DNA of 64,000 nt from Bradyrhizobium sp. MOS002 (GTDB taxonomy: Bacteria > Pseudomonadota > Alphaproteobacteria > Rhizobiales > Xanthobacteraceae): contig NZ_PYFX01000001.1 in NCBI RefSeq assembly GCF_003020115.1, positions 511,501 to 575,500 of the forward strand, given 5' to 3'. The notes below the pieces were generated by a model. It was given only the letters and a program-made list of their open reading frames with translations, did not search any database and was not told the origin of the DNA. The position numbers were made by a program, and so were the translations under genes. Within the stretch, counting starts at the first letter, position 1. Every line of letters starts with the position of its first letter. Positions 44,546 through 53,007 of this stretch are shown here, in pieces.

Positions 44546-45022
44546 TCAACTCTCGTCACCCATCTGCTGTCCGGCGAAGCGATCGTCGGAGCGGCGCAGC
44601 CGTCGGCATAGCTCGCGATTGATGTTTTGCAGGACGATCACATAGGCGTGGATATCGGCCTTGTAGCAGGCGTAGAGCTTCTGGGCGGTCAGCTCGTAGA
44701 GCAGGGTCGGACTCTCCGCGACCACCGTGGCAGAACGATTCTGCATTTCAATCAGCGTCATTTCGCCGAAGAAATCGCCGGGCTCCAGAACGGAAATCGG
44801 GATGACGTTGCCCGCATTCGCCCGCTTGCTCACCGCCAGCCGACCGGATTTGACGATGAACAGCGAGCGTCCGGGCTCGCCCTCCGTCACGACGGTTGCT
44901 CCGGTTTCAAATCGGCACTCGACCAGCATCGACATCAGGAGGTCGAGACTTTGATCCGGGATACCGCCGAAGAACGGTGTGGCGAGCAGGAATGCTTTCA
45001 GTTCGGGGGCACTGACGGCCAT
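44546..45022 (-). CDS. Cyclic-nucleotide-binding domain protein
   Basis: A 158-residue cytosolic protein consisting of one Crp-type cyclic-nucleotide-binding domain without DNA-binding part. Seen: VVTEGEPGRSLFIVKSGRLAVS, the phosphate-binding region EPGDFFGEMTLIEMQNRSATVVAES with Glu and Arg in the usual places, and a C-terminal helix (VIVLQNINRELCRRLRRSD). A stand-alone domain of this kind usually controls a partner protein; none is evident next to it. Confidence 0.9.
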   Translation of the reverse strand: MAVSAPELKAFLLATPFFGGIPDQSLDLLMSMLVECRFETGATVVTEGEPGRSLFIVKSGRLAVSKRANAGNVIPISVLEPGDFFGEMTLIEMQNRSATVVAESPTLLYELTAQKLYACYKADIHAYVIVLQNINRELCRRLRRSDDRFAGQQMGDES

Positions 45023-45072
45023 CGCGAAAGGTTACGCCCGGTCGCTGACTGCGGCAAGCGGGGTAGCCTGCT

Positions 45073-45160
45073 CCGTCATTGCGAGCGTAGCGAAGCAATC
45101 CAGAATCTTTCCGCGGAGGGACTCTGGATTGCTTCGTCGCAAATGCTCCTCGCAGTCACG
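45073..45160. repeat. Dispersed palindromic repeat, copy 2 of 3
   Basis: CCGTCATTGCGAGCGTAGCG on the left and GATTGCTTCGTCGC on the right, inverted. Same family as 8733-8815 and 48165-48254. Confidence 0.9.
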
Positions 45161-45194
45161 AATTGAGAGAGCTTCGCCTCTTGAGCCCAGTGAG

Positions 45195-45839
45195 CTACTG
45201 CCGCGCGACACTTTCCCCCCGCAGCGTCCTTCGCTTTCGCCACACTTGCAGGTCAATCATGACCTTCACGGTTGCCACGACGATCAACACGCACAGCGCC
45301 GCCTTCGAGATTGTCTCCATTGTCCCCTCGATCAGCAGGCAATGGGCCACGCTGCCTGCAACGATGACGATCGCGAGGGGAATATGGACGATGCGCCAGG
45401 TGCGCAGCCGCAGTCCCAATCGCCGGCGCAGCGCGGCCAGAACCGCGACGGTGAAGATGGCCCACATGGCGGTCACGCCGAAGGGGGAGAACGGCGTCGG
45501 TGATGTATAGGTCAGGGCGTCGATCATGTCGGGCGGGCTGGTGATCCAGAGGCCGGCGACGTGGATCACCACCGCCAGAGCGAGCGCGCCGCCGATCCAG
45601 TGATGGGCGCGCCGGCCGCGATAGGTCGACAATCCCGGCAGATATCCGCCGATCAGCAGAGGCTGAACGAGCACGAGACCGAGCGCGATGATCCCTGCAA
45701 AGCCGGCGAGGATGTAGACCGGGCCGCGCCATGCGAGCTGCTCGCTTCCCGCGGCGAGCGCGATCGGCACGCCAATGGCCAAGGCAAGGGCGGCCCAGAT
45801 CAGGGGAGCCCTGGCCGATCGCCGCCCCTTCATCTCCAA
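45195..45839 (-). CDS. Ferric-reductase-like membrane protein
   Basis: A 214-residue inner-membrane protein of the ferric reductase-like transmembrane (heme-binding) family. Seen: about six hydrophobic segments, paired histidines on neighbouring helices (RRAHHWIGGALALAVVIHVAG and WRIVHIPLAIVIVAGSVAHC) that should coordinate heme b. There is no FAD/NAD domain, so electrons must come from a partner. It follows a Tat-exported small protein by 5 bases, probably in the same operon. Confidence 0.88.
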   Translation of the reverse strand: MEMKGRRSARAPLIWAALALAIGVPIALAAGSEQLAWRGPVYILAGFAGIIALGLVLVQPLLIGGYLPGLSTYRGRRAHHWIGGALALAVVIHVAGLWITSPPDMIDALTYTSPTPFSPFGVTAMWAIFTVAVLAALRRRLGLRLRTWRIVHIPLAIVIVAGSVAHCLLIEGTMETISKAALCVLIVVATVKVMIDLQVWRKRRTLRGESVARQ

Positions 45840-45844
45840 TGCGA

Positions 45845-46348
45845 TCAGGCCGGCTGCAGCACGAAGTGCGCCTCGAGGCTGGTTTCCTTTGCGCTCCGCA
45901 TCACCGGCCGCAGAAACACGGTTTTGAACTCACCGCTGTCATAGGCGAGGTGACCATGCGGCTGGCCGAAGATGGGAATGATCTGCGGCATCTCGAGCCG
46001 GAACTTGCCGTCCTTGTCGGTGAGCGTGGCGCCATGGCTCTGCGGCTCGTGCTCCTGCCCTTCGGTGGTGTGCGCCCAGATCTGGATGCGCTGCCCGGCC
46101 AGTGGAACCCCGTCGCCGGCGCGACGTACGGTGCCGCTCATCCAGAAGCCACCCTTGCCGATCCGCTCCACGATCGCCGCGCCCCTGCGGTAGTTGTTCG
46201 CCCCGCCCGACATCGTCTCGGTCGGTGCGAGGCCATCCGCGCGGGCAGGCAACAGCAGGCCGGGAACACCGGTTGCCAAAAGCCCGGTGGCGAGGGCCGA
46301 GCCGCCCGCGGCGAGGAGGCTCCGGCGATTGAGTACGACCGTGGTCAT
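45845..46348 (-). CDS. Tat-exported dioxygenase-like beta-sandwich protein
   Basis: A 167-residue protein with a twin-arginine signal (NRRSLLAAGGSALATGLLA, first 40 residues) and a domain like the intradiol ring-cleavage dioxygenase beta-sandwich (GTVRRAGDGVPLAGQRIQIW, TLTDKDGKFRLEMP). Of the usual iron ligands, the HxH pair is present (PHGHLAY) but the two tyrosines are not evident, so catalysis is doubtful. It starts the pair with the ferric-reductase-like gene 5 bases downstream, so it may hold or pass electrons or act as a structural partner. Confidence 0.8.
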   Translation of the reverse strand: MTTVVLNRRSLLAAGGSALATGLLATGVPGLLLPARADGLAPTETMSGGANNYRRGAAIVERIGKGGFWMSGTVRRAGDGVPLAGQRIQIWAHTTEGQEHEPQSHGATLTDKDGKFRLEMPQIIPIFGQPHGHLAYDSGEFKTVFLRPVMRSAKETSLEAHFVLQPA

Positions 46349-46483
46349 GTCGGTTCCTCCTGGCGAGCATCCAATGGCTCAGCGAGTGTACAACAACAGG
46401 CGCCAGACGCCCAGTTGGGCCGAGGGGCGCAACGGGTCGCAATGACGGTGTTGTGAACGGGGTGCAGGCTGCTCGCACGTGCA

Positions 46484-46906
46484 TCAGTGATCGTCGTCTT
46501 CCTTGACCAGCGTCAACAAGCGAAGCGTCAGGAACGTGAACATCGCGACCGTTACTGCGACATCAAAAGCGCCGAGCCCGACGGAGACGCCGATGGCCCC
46601 GGTGGCCCAGAGGCTCGCGGCGGTCGCGGTGCCCTGCACCGAATTCCCCTGCTTGAGGATAGCGCCCCCGCCGATGAAGCCGATGCCGGTGATGAGGCCC
46701 TCGATCACCTTTGCCATGCCGTCAGGCGAATGCACAAGCAGGCTTTCGCTGGCCTGCACGAAGCCGCAGCTTGCCATTGCGACCAGCGGAAAGGTGCGCA
46801 AGCCCGCGCTTCGCGCCCGCTTTTCGCGGTCCCACCCAATGGGAACGGCGAGCGCGAAGGCCGCAGCCAGCGCAACGACATGAACGCCGATATTGAATCT
46901 GTCCAA
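46484..46906 (-). CDS. MgtC/SapB family membrane protein
   Basis: A 140-residue inner-membrane protein of the MgtC/SapB family, linked to magnesium homeostasis and survival in acid or host cells. Seen: VALAAAFALAVPIGWDREKRARSAGLRTFPLVAM and LITGIGFIGGGAILKQG with GTATAASLWATGAIGVSVG, all diagnostic. The start is a TTG at 46906 with GGGGG 6 bases upstream, giving the family-typical N-terminus; a longer frame to 47002 lacks support. Confidence 0.9.
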   Translation of the reverse strand: MDRFNIGVHVVALAAAFALAVPIGWDREKRARSAGLRTFPLVAMASCGFVQASESLLVHSPDGMAKVIEGLITGIGFIGGGAILKQGNSVQGTATAASLWATGAIGVSVGLGAFDVAVTVAMFTFLTLRLLTLVKEDDDH

Positions 46907-47141
46907 AGAAAGCCCCCGAAATGAAAATCGACGCCATTGATCAAACCGGCCGGCAACGCCGCAATGCGGCCCGCGGTTTCCATGCAGGCGAATTTGCCGC
47001 ATGCATCGGCGCAGCGATGGCTTCGCCTCCCCGCGATGGCGCCGCCGGCGCAGCCCGATGATCGTTTCGGCTGGTATTCCTGCAGTCGGCTCCTACATGT
47101 CGAGTCCACGTTCCCATCGCACGCGCCATCCGGACCCGCCC

Positions 47142-48149
47142 ATGATCCCCTTCTCCGTGCTCGACCTTGCGCCCATCCGCCAAGGCGGCGATGCGACGCA
47201 GGCCTTTCGCAATTCACTCGATCTGGCGCAGCATGCCGAGGGTTGGGGCTACAAGCGGTTCTGGCTGGCCGAGCATCACAACATGACGGGCATCGCGAGC
47301 GCGGCGACGTCGGTGGTGATCGGGCATGTCGCGGGTGGCACGAAGACGATCCGGGTCGGGTCCGGCGGAATCATGCTGCCGAACCATTCGCCGCTCGTCA
47401 TCGCCGAGCAGTTCGGCACGCTGGCCTCGCTCTATCCCGGGCGGATCGACCTCGGGCTCGGGCGGGCACCGGGCACCGACCAGTTCACCGCACGGGCGCT
47501 GCGCCGCGACCTCGCCACCAGTTCCGAGAATTTTCCGCAGGACGTGCTGGAGTTGCAGGCGCTGCTCGGCGACGTGCAACCAAACCAGACGATCCGCGCC
47601 GTGCCGGGCATGGGGACGAAGGTGCCGCTGTGGATCCTGGGATCGAGCACCTTTGGCGCGCAGCTCGCAGGCATGCTCGGCCTGCCGTTCGCGTTCGCCT
47701 CGCATTTCGCGCCGCAAATGATGATGCCGGCGCTGCGGGAGTATCGCGCGCGCTTCGAACCCTCGGCGCAGCTCGACAAGCCCTACGCGATGGTCGGGGT
47801 CAACGTGTTCGCCGCCGACAGCGAGGCGGACGCGCAGCGCATGTTCTCCTCGCTGCAGCAGCAGTTCATCAATCTGCGCCGCGGCACGCCCGGCCCGCTG
47901 CCGCCGCCGACTGGCGACATGGACGCGCTATGGTCGCCGGCCGAGAAGGCGATGGTCGGCCAGTCGCTGTCCTGCTCCGCGGTCGGCTCGCCTGAAATGG
48001 TCGAAGCGAAGCTGAAGGCGCTGATCGCCGAGACCGGCGCGGACGAATTGATGACCACGGGGCAGATCTACGACCACGCCGCGCGGCTGCGCTCGTTCGA
48101 GATCGCCGCCGGGGTAAGGGACAGACTGGCTTCGCAGCCGGCGGGGTGA
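47142..48149 (+). CDS. Luciferase-like flavin-dependent oxidoreductase
   Basis: A 335-residue FMN-dependent monooxygenase of the LLM class. Seen: [19 protein letters not shown] at the start, [41 protein letters not shown] and [11 protein letters not shown], which define the subgroup related to alkanal monooxygenases. The ATG at 47142 gives the conserved first strand. Substrate unknown. It is alone between MgtC (divergent) and a palindromic repeat. Confidence 0.93.
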   Translation: MIPFSVLDLAPIRQGGDATQAFRNSLDLAQHAEGWGYKRFWLAEHHNMTGIASAATSVVIGHVAGGTKTIRVGSGGIMLPNHSPLVIAEQFGTLASLYPGRIDLGLGRAPGTDQFTARALRRDLATSSENFPQDVLELQALLGDVQPNQTIRAVPGMGTKVPLWILGSSTFGAQLAGMLGLPFAFASHFAPQMMMPALREYRARFEPSAQLDKPYAMVGVNVFAADSEADAQRMFSSLQQQFINLRRGTPGPLPPPTGDMDALWSPAEKAMVGQSLSCSAVGSPEMVEAKLKALIAETGADELMTTGQIYDHAARLRSFEIAAGVRDRLASQPAG

Positions 48150-48164
48150 GCGCGAAGACCACGC

Positions 48165-48254
48165 CCGTCATTGCGAGCGCAGCGAAGCAATCCAGAGTGC
48201 CTCTGCGGAAACAAGTCTGGATTGCTTCGTCGCTTCGCTCCTCGCAATGACGGG
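48165..48254. repeat. Dispersed palindromic repeat, copy 3 of 3
   Basis: CCCGTCATTGCGAGCGCAGC and its inverted counterpart CTCGCAATGACGGG at the other end. Same family as 8733-8815 and 45073-45160. It lies between two convergent genes. Confidence 0.92.
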
Positions 48255-48260
48255 GTAGCG

Positions 48261-49136
48261 CTAGTCCGGGAATCCAAACAGCTTTGCCGGATTGTGCACC
48301 AGGATCTTCTCCAGTTCCGCTTGATCCGGCGCGTAGCGGTACATCAGCTCGAGCAGATCGGCGTCGTTTGGCGGCTGCTTCACGGAGACCGGATGCGGCC
48401 AGTCGCTGGCCCAGACGCAGCGGTCGACGGCTGCCTCGATATAGGCGCGCGCGATCGGGATGACGTCGTCGTAGGGCGGCCCGAGCTTCGAGGTCTTCTC
48501 GCCGAGCGACAGCATCACCCAGAAATTGCCCTTGGCGAGCAGCTCCAGCATCTTGCGCAGGTTCGGATCGTTTTTGCCGGCTTCCGGATCGGGCCGCGCC
48601 ATATGGTCGATCAGCACGGGCACGTCCAGATTCTCGTACTTGGCGACGCTGGAGACGATGCCGTCCTTCTCGGGCTGGATCTTGACGTACCAGCCGAGCT
48701 CGCGGATGCGCGCAATGGCGCGGGCGAAGTCGGCATCCGACAGCACGGCGCCGAGTTCCTGGCGGAAGCTGAAGCGCGCGCCGCGGACACCTGCATCATG
48801 CAGCCTGGCGAGATAAGTGTCGTTCGCCTCGGCGAACACCAGCGCGTTGGCGCAGCCGCGATAGTTCGGGCCCATGGCGGCGAGACCGTCGAGCACGACG
48901 GCATGATCGGCGCCATAGGTGGTGGTCTGCACGATGATGCCGCGCTCGATGCCGAGCGTCTTGTGCACGCGCAGCGCCGCTTCCCAGGTCGCGGTCGGCA
49001 TCCGATAGGCCGCGCCGGGACGCTCGGGATATTTGTCGATGGGGCCGAGCACGTGAAACTGGCTGTCCACGGTCTTCGGCGGCGGCGCCTTGACCGGGCG
49101 GCGCGGGTTCGGATCGAACGGCAGATAGGTCGGCAT
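48261..49136 (-). CDS. Amidohydrolase family, dicarboxylate lactonase-like
   Basis: A 291-residue TIM-barrel hydrolase of the amidohydrolase-2 family, closest in form to 2-pyrone-4,6-dicarboxylate lactonase (LigI). Seen: metal-site region VDSQFHVLGPIDKYPERPG, then VQTTTYGADHAVVLDGL, DHMARPDPEAG and CVWASDWPHP, which carry the active-site residues. GGAG is 9 bases before the ATG. Last gene of the six-gene operon 52865-48261. Confidence 0.9.
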   Translation of the reverse strand: MPTYLPFDPNPRRPVKAPPPKTVDSQFHVLGPIDKYPERPGAAYRMPTATWEAALRVHKTLGIERGIIVQTTTYGADHAVVLDGLAAMGPNYRGCANALVFAEANDTYLARLHDAGVRGARFSFRQELGAVLSDADFARAIARIRELGWYVKIQPEKDGIVSSVAKYENLDVPVLIDHMARPDPEAGKNDPNLRKMLELLAKGNFWVMLSLGEKTSKLGPPYDDVIPIARAYIEAAVDRCVWASDWPHPVSVKQPPNDADLLELMYRYAPDQAELEKILVHNPAKLFGFPD

Positions 49137-49149
49137 GCGGCAGGCTCCT

Positions 49150-49542
49150 TTAGTCAATCACGGCGGTGAAGTCGCACTGCACCAGCGCGCCGCCATCCAT
49201 GTTGTCCATCGGCAGCGCATGGCGCGCCGGACGCGAATGCTCGTCCGGAAACATCTTGAGCCACTCGACATTCACAGGCCCGCGCTGCGTACGGTCCTTC
49301 AGCCACACCGTCATCTTGATGATGTCGTCCGTGGTGCCGCCGGCGGCTTCCACCGTCGCCTTCATATGCGCGAACATGTTGGCGCATTGCGCGTCCAGGC
49401 TCTCGGGCATTGCGCCAGCCGCATCGCGGCCGAGGATGACGCCCGACATCACGAGACTGCCGATGCGGCAGGCGTTCGGAATCGGATTGGCATGCTTGAA
49501 GCCGCCGATATGGATGCTCTTGCGCCGCGTGTGACCGGTCAT
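49150..49542 (-). CDS. RidA family protein
   Basis: A 130-residue RidA (YjgF/YER057c) protein, a trimer that hydrolyses imines or, in some subgroups, deaminates 2-aminomuconate. Seen: PNACRIGSLVMSGVILGRD at the start, then CANMFAHMKATVEAAGGTTDDIIKMTVWLKD and the Arg-containing RPARHALP. It sits between the amidohydrolase (13 bases) and the hydratase (25 bases), so a step in the degradation pathway, such as deamination of an enamine, is more likely than general RidA housekeeping. Confidence 0.9.
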   Translation of the reverse strand: MTGHTRRKSIHIGGFKHANPIPNACRIGSLVMSGVILGRDAAGAMPESLDAQCANMFAHMKATVEAAGGTTDDIIKMTVWLKDRTQRGPVNVEWLKMFPDEHSRPARHALPMDNMDGGALVQCDFTAVID

Positions 49543-49567
49543 GATGCGCTCCCTCTTTGTTGCTTGT

Positions 49568-50371
49568 TCAGACGAACTGGCACGACACCGAGCCGAACGC
49601 GCCATAGTCTGCGTGGAAGGTGTCGCCGCGGCGGATGTCGACGGGCCGCGTGAACGATCCCGCCAGCACGACCTCGCCGGCGGCGAGATGTTCGTCATGC
49701 GGCGCGAGGCGGTTGGCGAGCCAGGCGATGCCGTTGGCAGGATGATTGAGCACGCCGGCGGCAAGGCCGGTCTCCTCGACCTCGCCGTTGCGGAACAGCA
49801 GCGCGCCGATCCAGCGCATGTCCGCGTCCATCGGACGGAAGGGGCGGCCGCCGAGCACCAGCGCGGCGTTCGCCGCGTTGTCCGAGATCGTGTCCATGAC
49901 CTTTCGCGCCTTGCCCGTCTGGGGGTCGACGCGGTGCATGCGCGTCTCCAGAATCTCCAGCGCCGGGGTCACGTAGTCGGTGGCGTTGAGCACGTCGAAG
50001 ATGGTGCAATCGGGCCCGCGCAACGGCGCCTTCAGCACGAAGGCGAGCTCGACCTCGATTCGCGGCGCGTGAAAGCGGTCGAACGGAATCGGCGTGGCAT
50101 CGGCATAGAACATGTCGGCGAACAGCACGCCGTAATCCGGCTCGGAAATGCCGACCGCGTTCTGCATCGCCTTCGAGGTCAGGCCGATCTTGTGGCCCTT
50201 GATGACCCGGCCGCGTCCGAGCTGGAGTTTTGTCCAGGCGCGCTGAACGGCATAGGCATCCTCGATGCTGAAATCGGGATAGTCTTTGGTGAACATCGTG
50301 ATCAGCGTCTTGGTGCGCTCGGCTTCGTCGAGCCGCGCGGCAAGGCGTTCGATCGTGGCGGCATCCAGCAT
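49568..50371 (-). CDS. 2-keto-4-pentenoate-hydratase family enzyme (HpaH-like)
   Basis: A 267-residue enzyme of the fumarylacetoacetase/hydratase fold, most like 2-oxohept-4-ene-1,7-dioate hydratase or related meta-cleavage hydratases. Seen: [24 protein letters not shown], the metal-binding [11 protein letters not shown] and the [14 protein letters not shown] stretch. Hydration of a 2-oxo-4-enoate by this family is established for relatives. It starts 3 bases after the FAH gene end in the operon; the exact substrate is unknown. Confidence 0.92.
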   Translation of the reverse strand: MLDAATIERLAARLDEAERTKTLITMFTKDYPDFSIEDAYAVQRAWTKLQLGRGRVIKGHKIGLTSKAMQNAVGISEPDYGVLFADMFYADATPIPFDRFHAPRIEVELAFVLKAPLRGPDCTIFDVLNATDYVTPALEILETRMHRVDPQTGKARKVMDTISDNAANAALVLGGRPFRPMDADMRWIGALLFRNGEVEETGLAAGVLNHPANGIAWLANRLAPHDEHLAAGEVVLAGSFTRPVDIRRGDTFHADYGAFGSVSCQFV

Positions 50372-50374
50372 GGC

Positions 50375-51235
50375 TCAACTCTCCGCCGCGACGGTATTGC
50401 GCAGCACGCCGATGCGGCTGGATTCGACCTCGACGACATCGCCGACCTTGAGCCAGCGCGGTGGGTCGAAGCGGGCGCCGGCCCCGGTCGGCGTGCCCGT
50501 CACGATCATGTCGCCGGGCTTGAGGGTGGCGAAGGTGGAGAGATAGGAGATCAGAAAATCGAACGGGAACATCAGCCGTTCGGTGGTGTCCTGCTGCCGG
50601 ACCTCGCCGTTGACGCGCGTGACGATGTCATGGGGGCCGCGCGGGTCGAGCTCGTCCGCGGTGACGATCCACGGGCCGATGCTGCCGGAGCGGTCGAAAT
50701 TCTTGCCCTGCGTGACGTTGAACTTGCCGTGGCGCAGCCAGTCGCGGATCGTGCCCTCGTTGCACAGCGTCATGCCGAAGATGTGGGACCAGGCCTTTTC
50801 GCGCGGAATGTGGCGGCCGCCCTGGCCGATCACGATGACGAGCTCGCCTTCGTAATCGAGCTGATCGGAGACGTGAGGCTTCTCCAGCGGCTGACCGGAG
50901 CCTGCCATCGAGGACATGCTGCGCACGAACAGGCTCGGGTATTTGGGCAGGTCGGAGCTGTCTTTATACTCCGCGTTGCGCTCGGCGTAATTGACGCCGA
51001 TGCACCAGAGCTTCTCCGGCGTCAGCACCGGCGGAAGCAGCACGAGATCGTCGAGCGCGTAGTCCGGCTTTTGTCCGGCGACGGCTTCCTGCGCGTCGGC
51101 CAGCGCATTGGCCGCGATCAGTGCCCTCACATCGGAGAAGTCGCGGCCGATCCGCCGGGTCAGATCGACGACACCGCCTTCGATGGCGGCGCCATAGCGC
51201 GGCTCTCCGTCCAGGAGATAGCTTAGGAGTCGCAT
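50375..51235 (-). CDS. Fumarylacetoacetate hydrolase family protein
   Basis: A 286-residue member of the fumarylacetoacetate hydrolase family. Seen: the C-terminal domain with YAERNAEYKDSSDLPKYPSLFV, YEGELVIVIGQGGRHIPREKA, and MIVTGTPTGAGARFDPPRWLKVGD near the end; Glu and Asp in these hold the metal. It could be an isomerase/decarboxylase of an open-chain oxo acid or a hydrolase splitting a diketo acid. GGAG is 7 bases before the ATG. Lies 3 bases before the hydratase gene. Confidence 0.92.
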   Translation of the reverse strand: MRLLSYLLDGEPRYGAAIEGGVVDLTRRIGRDFSDVRALIAANALADAQEAVAGQKPDYALDDLVLLPPVLTPEKLWCIGVNYAERNAEYKDSSDLPKYPSLFVRSMSSMAGSGQPLEKPHVSDQLDYEGELVIVIGQGGRHIPREKAWSHIFGMTLCNEGTIRDWLRHGKFNVTQGKNFDRSGSIGPWIVTADELDPRGPHDIVTRVNGEVRQQDTTERLMFPFDFLISYLSTFATLKPGDMIVTGTPTGAGARFDPPRWLKVGDVVEVESSRIGVLRNTVAAES

Positions 51236-51278
51236 GGTCGTTCTCCAATGGTCTTGAGGCGCGCGCGGGGCAGCGTGC

Positions 51279-51896
51279 TCAGTCTTTCGATTTGGGAGTC
51301 TGGAACACGCCGCGCAGCGTCACGATCTCGCCGAGCCGGGCGTAGCGCGGCCCGCCGATGCGCGCGATCGGGTCGAGCGCCGCAGTTTCGACCTTGCCGT
51401 CGTTCACGAGGCCGTCGCGGAGGTGGAACATCACGACCTCGCCGACAATCAGCCGGCTGCGGGCGTCGCCGAATTCGAGGCACTGCCGGAAGCGGCATTC
51501 CATCGCAACGGGCGCAATGCTGAGCCGCGGCACGTTGATGCGCTCGCTCGCGATCGTCTCGAGGCCAAGCTCCGCGACCTCGCTGATCTCAGGCGGATGC
51601 TCGACCGATGAGTCGTGCACGGCCTGCATCAGCGGGGTATCGGCGATGTGGATGACGTATTCCTCGGTGTCGAGAATGTTGTGCGCGGTGTCCTTGTAGT
51701 CCGCGCCCTTGCGGCCGACGCTGATGGCCAGCATCGGCGGCTTCTGCGACACGAAGGTGAAGGCGCTGAACGGCGCGAGGTTGAGCACGCCTGCGCGCGA
51801 CAGGCTCGTCACCCAGGCGATCGGACGCGGCACCACGATGCCGGTCATCAGCCGGTAGATGCGCTCGGCGCCGAGCTCGGCGGGGTCGATCCGCAT
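51279..51896 (-). CDS. Flavin reductase family protein
   Basis: A 205-residue FMN-binding protein of the flavin reductase-like (split barrel) family. Seen: YRLMTGIVVPRPIAWVTSLSRAGVLNLAPFSAFTFVSQKPPML, diagnostic for this DIM6/NTAB-type subgroup, and ESRFRQCLEFGDARSRLIVGEVV-like flavin-binding part (MECRFRQCLEFG). It may reduce flavin for an oxygenase or itself oxidise a substrate. No monooxygenase gene lies in the operon, which is odd for a reductase component. Confidence 0.9.
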   Translation of the reverse strand: MRIDPAELGAERIYRLMTGIVVPRPIAWVTSLSRAGVLNLAPFSAFTFVSQKPPMLAISVGRKGADYKDTAHNILDTEEYVIHIADTPLMQAVHDSSVEHPPEISEVAELGLETIASERINVPRLSIAPVAMECRFRQCLEFGDARSRLIVGEVVMFHLRDGLVNDGKVETAALDPIARIGGPRYARLGEIVTLRGVFQTPKSKD

Positions 51897-51899
51897 CGA

Positions 51900-52865
51900 T
51901 CAATCCGCCTTGATGTTGGCCTTGCGCACGATCGGAATCCATTTGGCGTCCTCGCGCGCGAGATAGGCCTTGAATTCGTCGGGCGTCATCGCGACGGCTT
52001 CGCCGCCGAGCTTCTCGAACTTGTCGACCACGGCGGGATCCTTCAGGATCGCGGTCAGCGCCTCGTGCAGCTTGTCGATCACGGGCGCCGGCGTGCCTGC
52101 CGGTGCGAACAGGCCGGTGAAGGTCTGCCCGTCAAAATCCTTGTAGCCGAGCTCAGCGAAGGTCGGCACGTCGGGCAGCGACTTCAGGCGGTGCGGGCTG
52201 GTGACGGCCAGCGCCCGGAACAGGCCGGCCTTGATGTGCTGCAGGCTGACCGTGAGCTGGTCGAACGCGAACTGGACCTGCCCGCCCAAGAGATCGTTGA
52301 CCGCAGGCGCATTGCCGCGATAGTGCGCGGTGACCCATTGCAGGTCGAGGCTGGACTGCATCAGCTCGCTGAGCAGATGGTTGGTGGTGCCGGGACCGGG
52401 CGAGGCCATCGTCAGCTTGCCGGGCTCGCGCTTGGCGAGGTCGATGAACTCCTTGAAGGTCGTCGCCTGCACCGACGGATGCACCTCGAGCACCAACGGC
52501 GTCATCGAGATCGTCGTGATCGGCAGGAAGTCCTTCTTCCAATTGTAGACGTCGCGCTTGTTGATTTCGGTCGCGAACAGCACCGGGCCGTTGGCACCGA
52601 CGAACAGCGTGTAGCCGTCGGGTGCGGATTTCGCGAACGCCTCGCCCGCGATCATGCCGCCGGCACCCGCCTTGTTCTCGATGATGAAGGGCTGGCCGAG
52701 CTTTTCCTGGAGCTTGTCGGCGATGATGCGCGCGGCGCTGTCGACATTGCCGCCGGCCGGATAGGGCACGATCAGCTTGACGTTGCGCGCCGGCCATTGC
52801 TGGCCCGACGCCGGTCCCGTCAACGTCGCTGCCGCGGCAGCTATGGCAATCCAGATTAATCTCAT
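51900..52865 (-). CDS. Bug-family tripartite tricarboxylate transporter receptor
   Basis: A 321-residue periplasmic binding protein of the TctC/Bug family. Seen: a signal peptide (MRLIWIAIAAAAATLTGPASG), the start VKLIVPYPAGGNVDSAARIIA, ENKAGAGGMIAGEAFAKSAPDGYTL, and TFTGLFAPAGTPAPVI. GGGAGG is 6 bases before the ATG. No TctA or TctB permease gene is near, so it either uses a permease encoded elsewhere or senses the substrate. First gene of the operon, divergent from the IclR regulator. Confidence 0.93.
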   Translation of the reverse strand: MRLIWIAIAAAAATLTGPASGQQWPARNVKLIVPYPAGGNVDSAARIIADKLQEKLGQPFIIENKAGAGGMIAGEAFAKSAPDGYTLFVGANGPVLFATEINKRDVYNWKKDFLPITTISMTPLVLEVHPSVQATTFKEFIDLAKREPGKLTMASPGPGTTNHLLSELMQSSLDLQWVTAHYRGNAPAVNDLLGGQVQFAFDQLTVSLQHIKAGLFRALAVTSPHRLKSLPDVPTFAELGYKDFDGQTFTGLFAPAGTPAPVIDKLHEALTAILKDPAVVDKFEKLGGEAVAMTPDEFKAYLAREDAKWIPIVRKANIKAD

Positions 52866-52984
52866 GTTAACCTCCCGGCGGCACTTCCAATTTTTACATC
52901 GAGTTGCCTGTGTTCGTACACGGCATCTCGATTCGGAGCGCAATCTCCAGATGCGCGCTTTACCTGTCGAGTGAATTGTGGCGT

Positions 52985-53007
52985 TCTTGTCCATATTATG
53001 GACAAGA
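52985..53007. promoter_or_regulatory. Palindromic operator candidate over the IclR start
   Basis: A perfect 10-bp inverted repeat TCTTGTCCAT-ATT-ATGGACAAGA. Its right arm contains the ATG of the IclR gene. IclR regulators bind such palindromes, so this could be an autoregulatory site and also control the divergent catabolic operon. Confidence 0.65.

Noticed and set aside
49541-51226. 561-residue open frame opposite the hydratase and FAH genes
   Set aside because: It spans two genes on the other strand and an intergenic join, with shadow composition.
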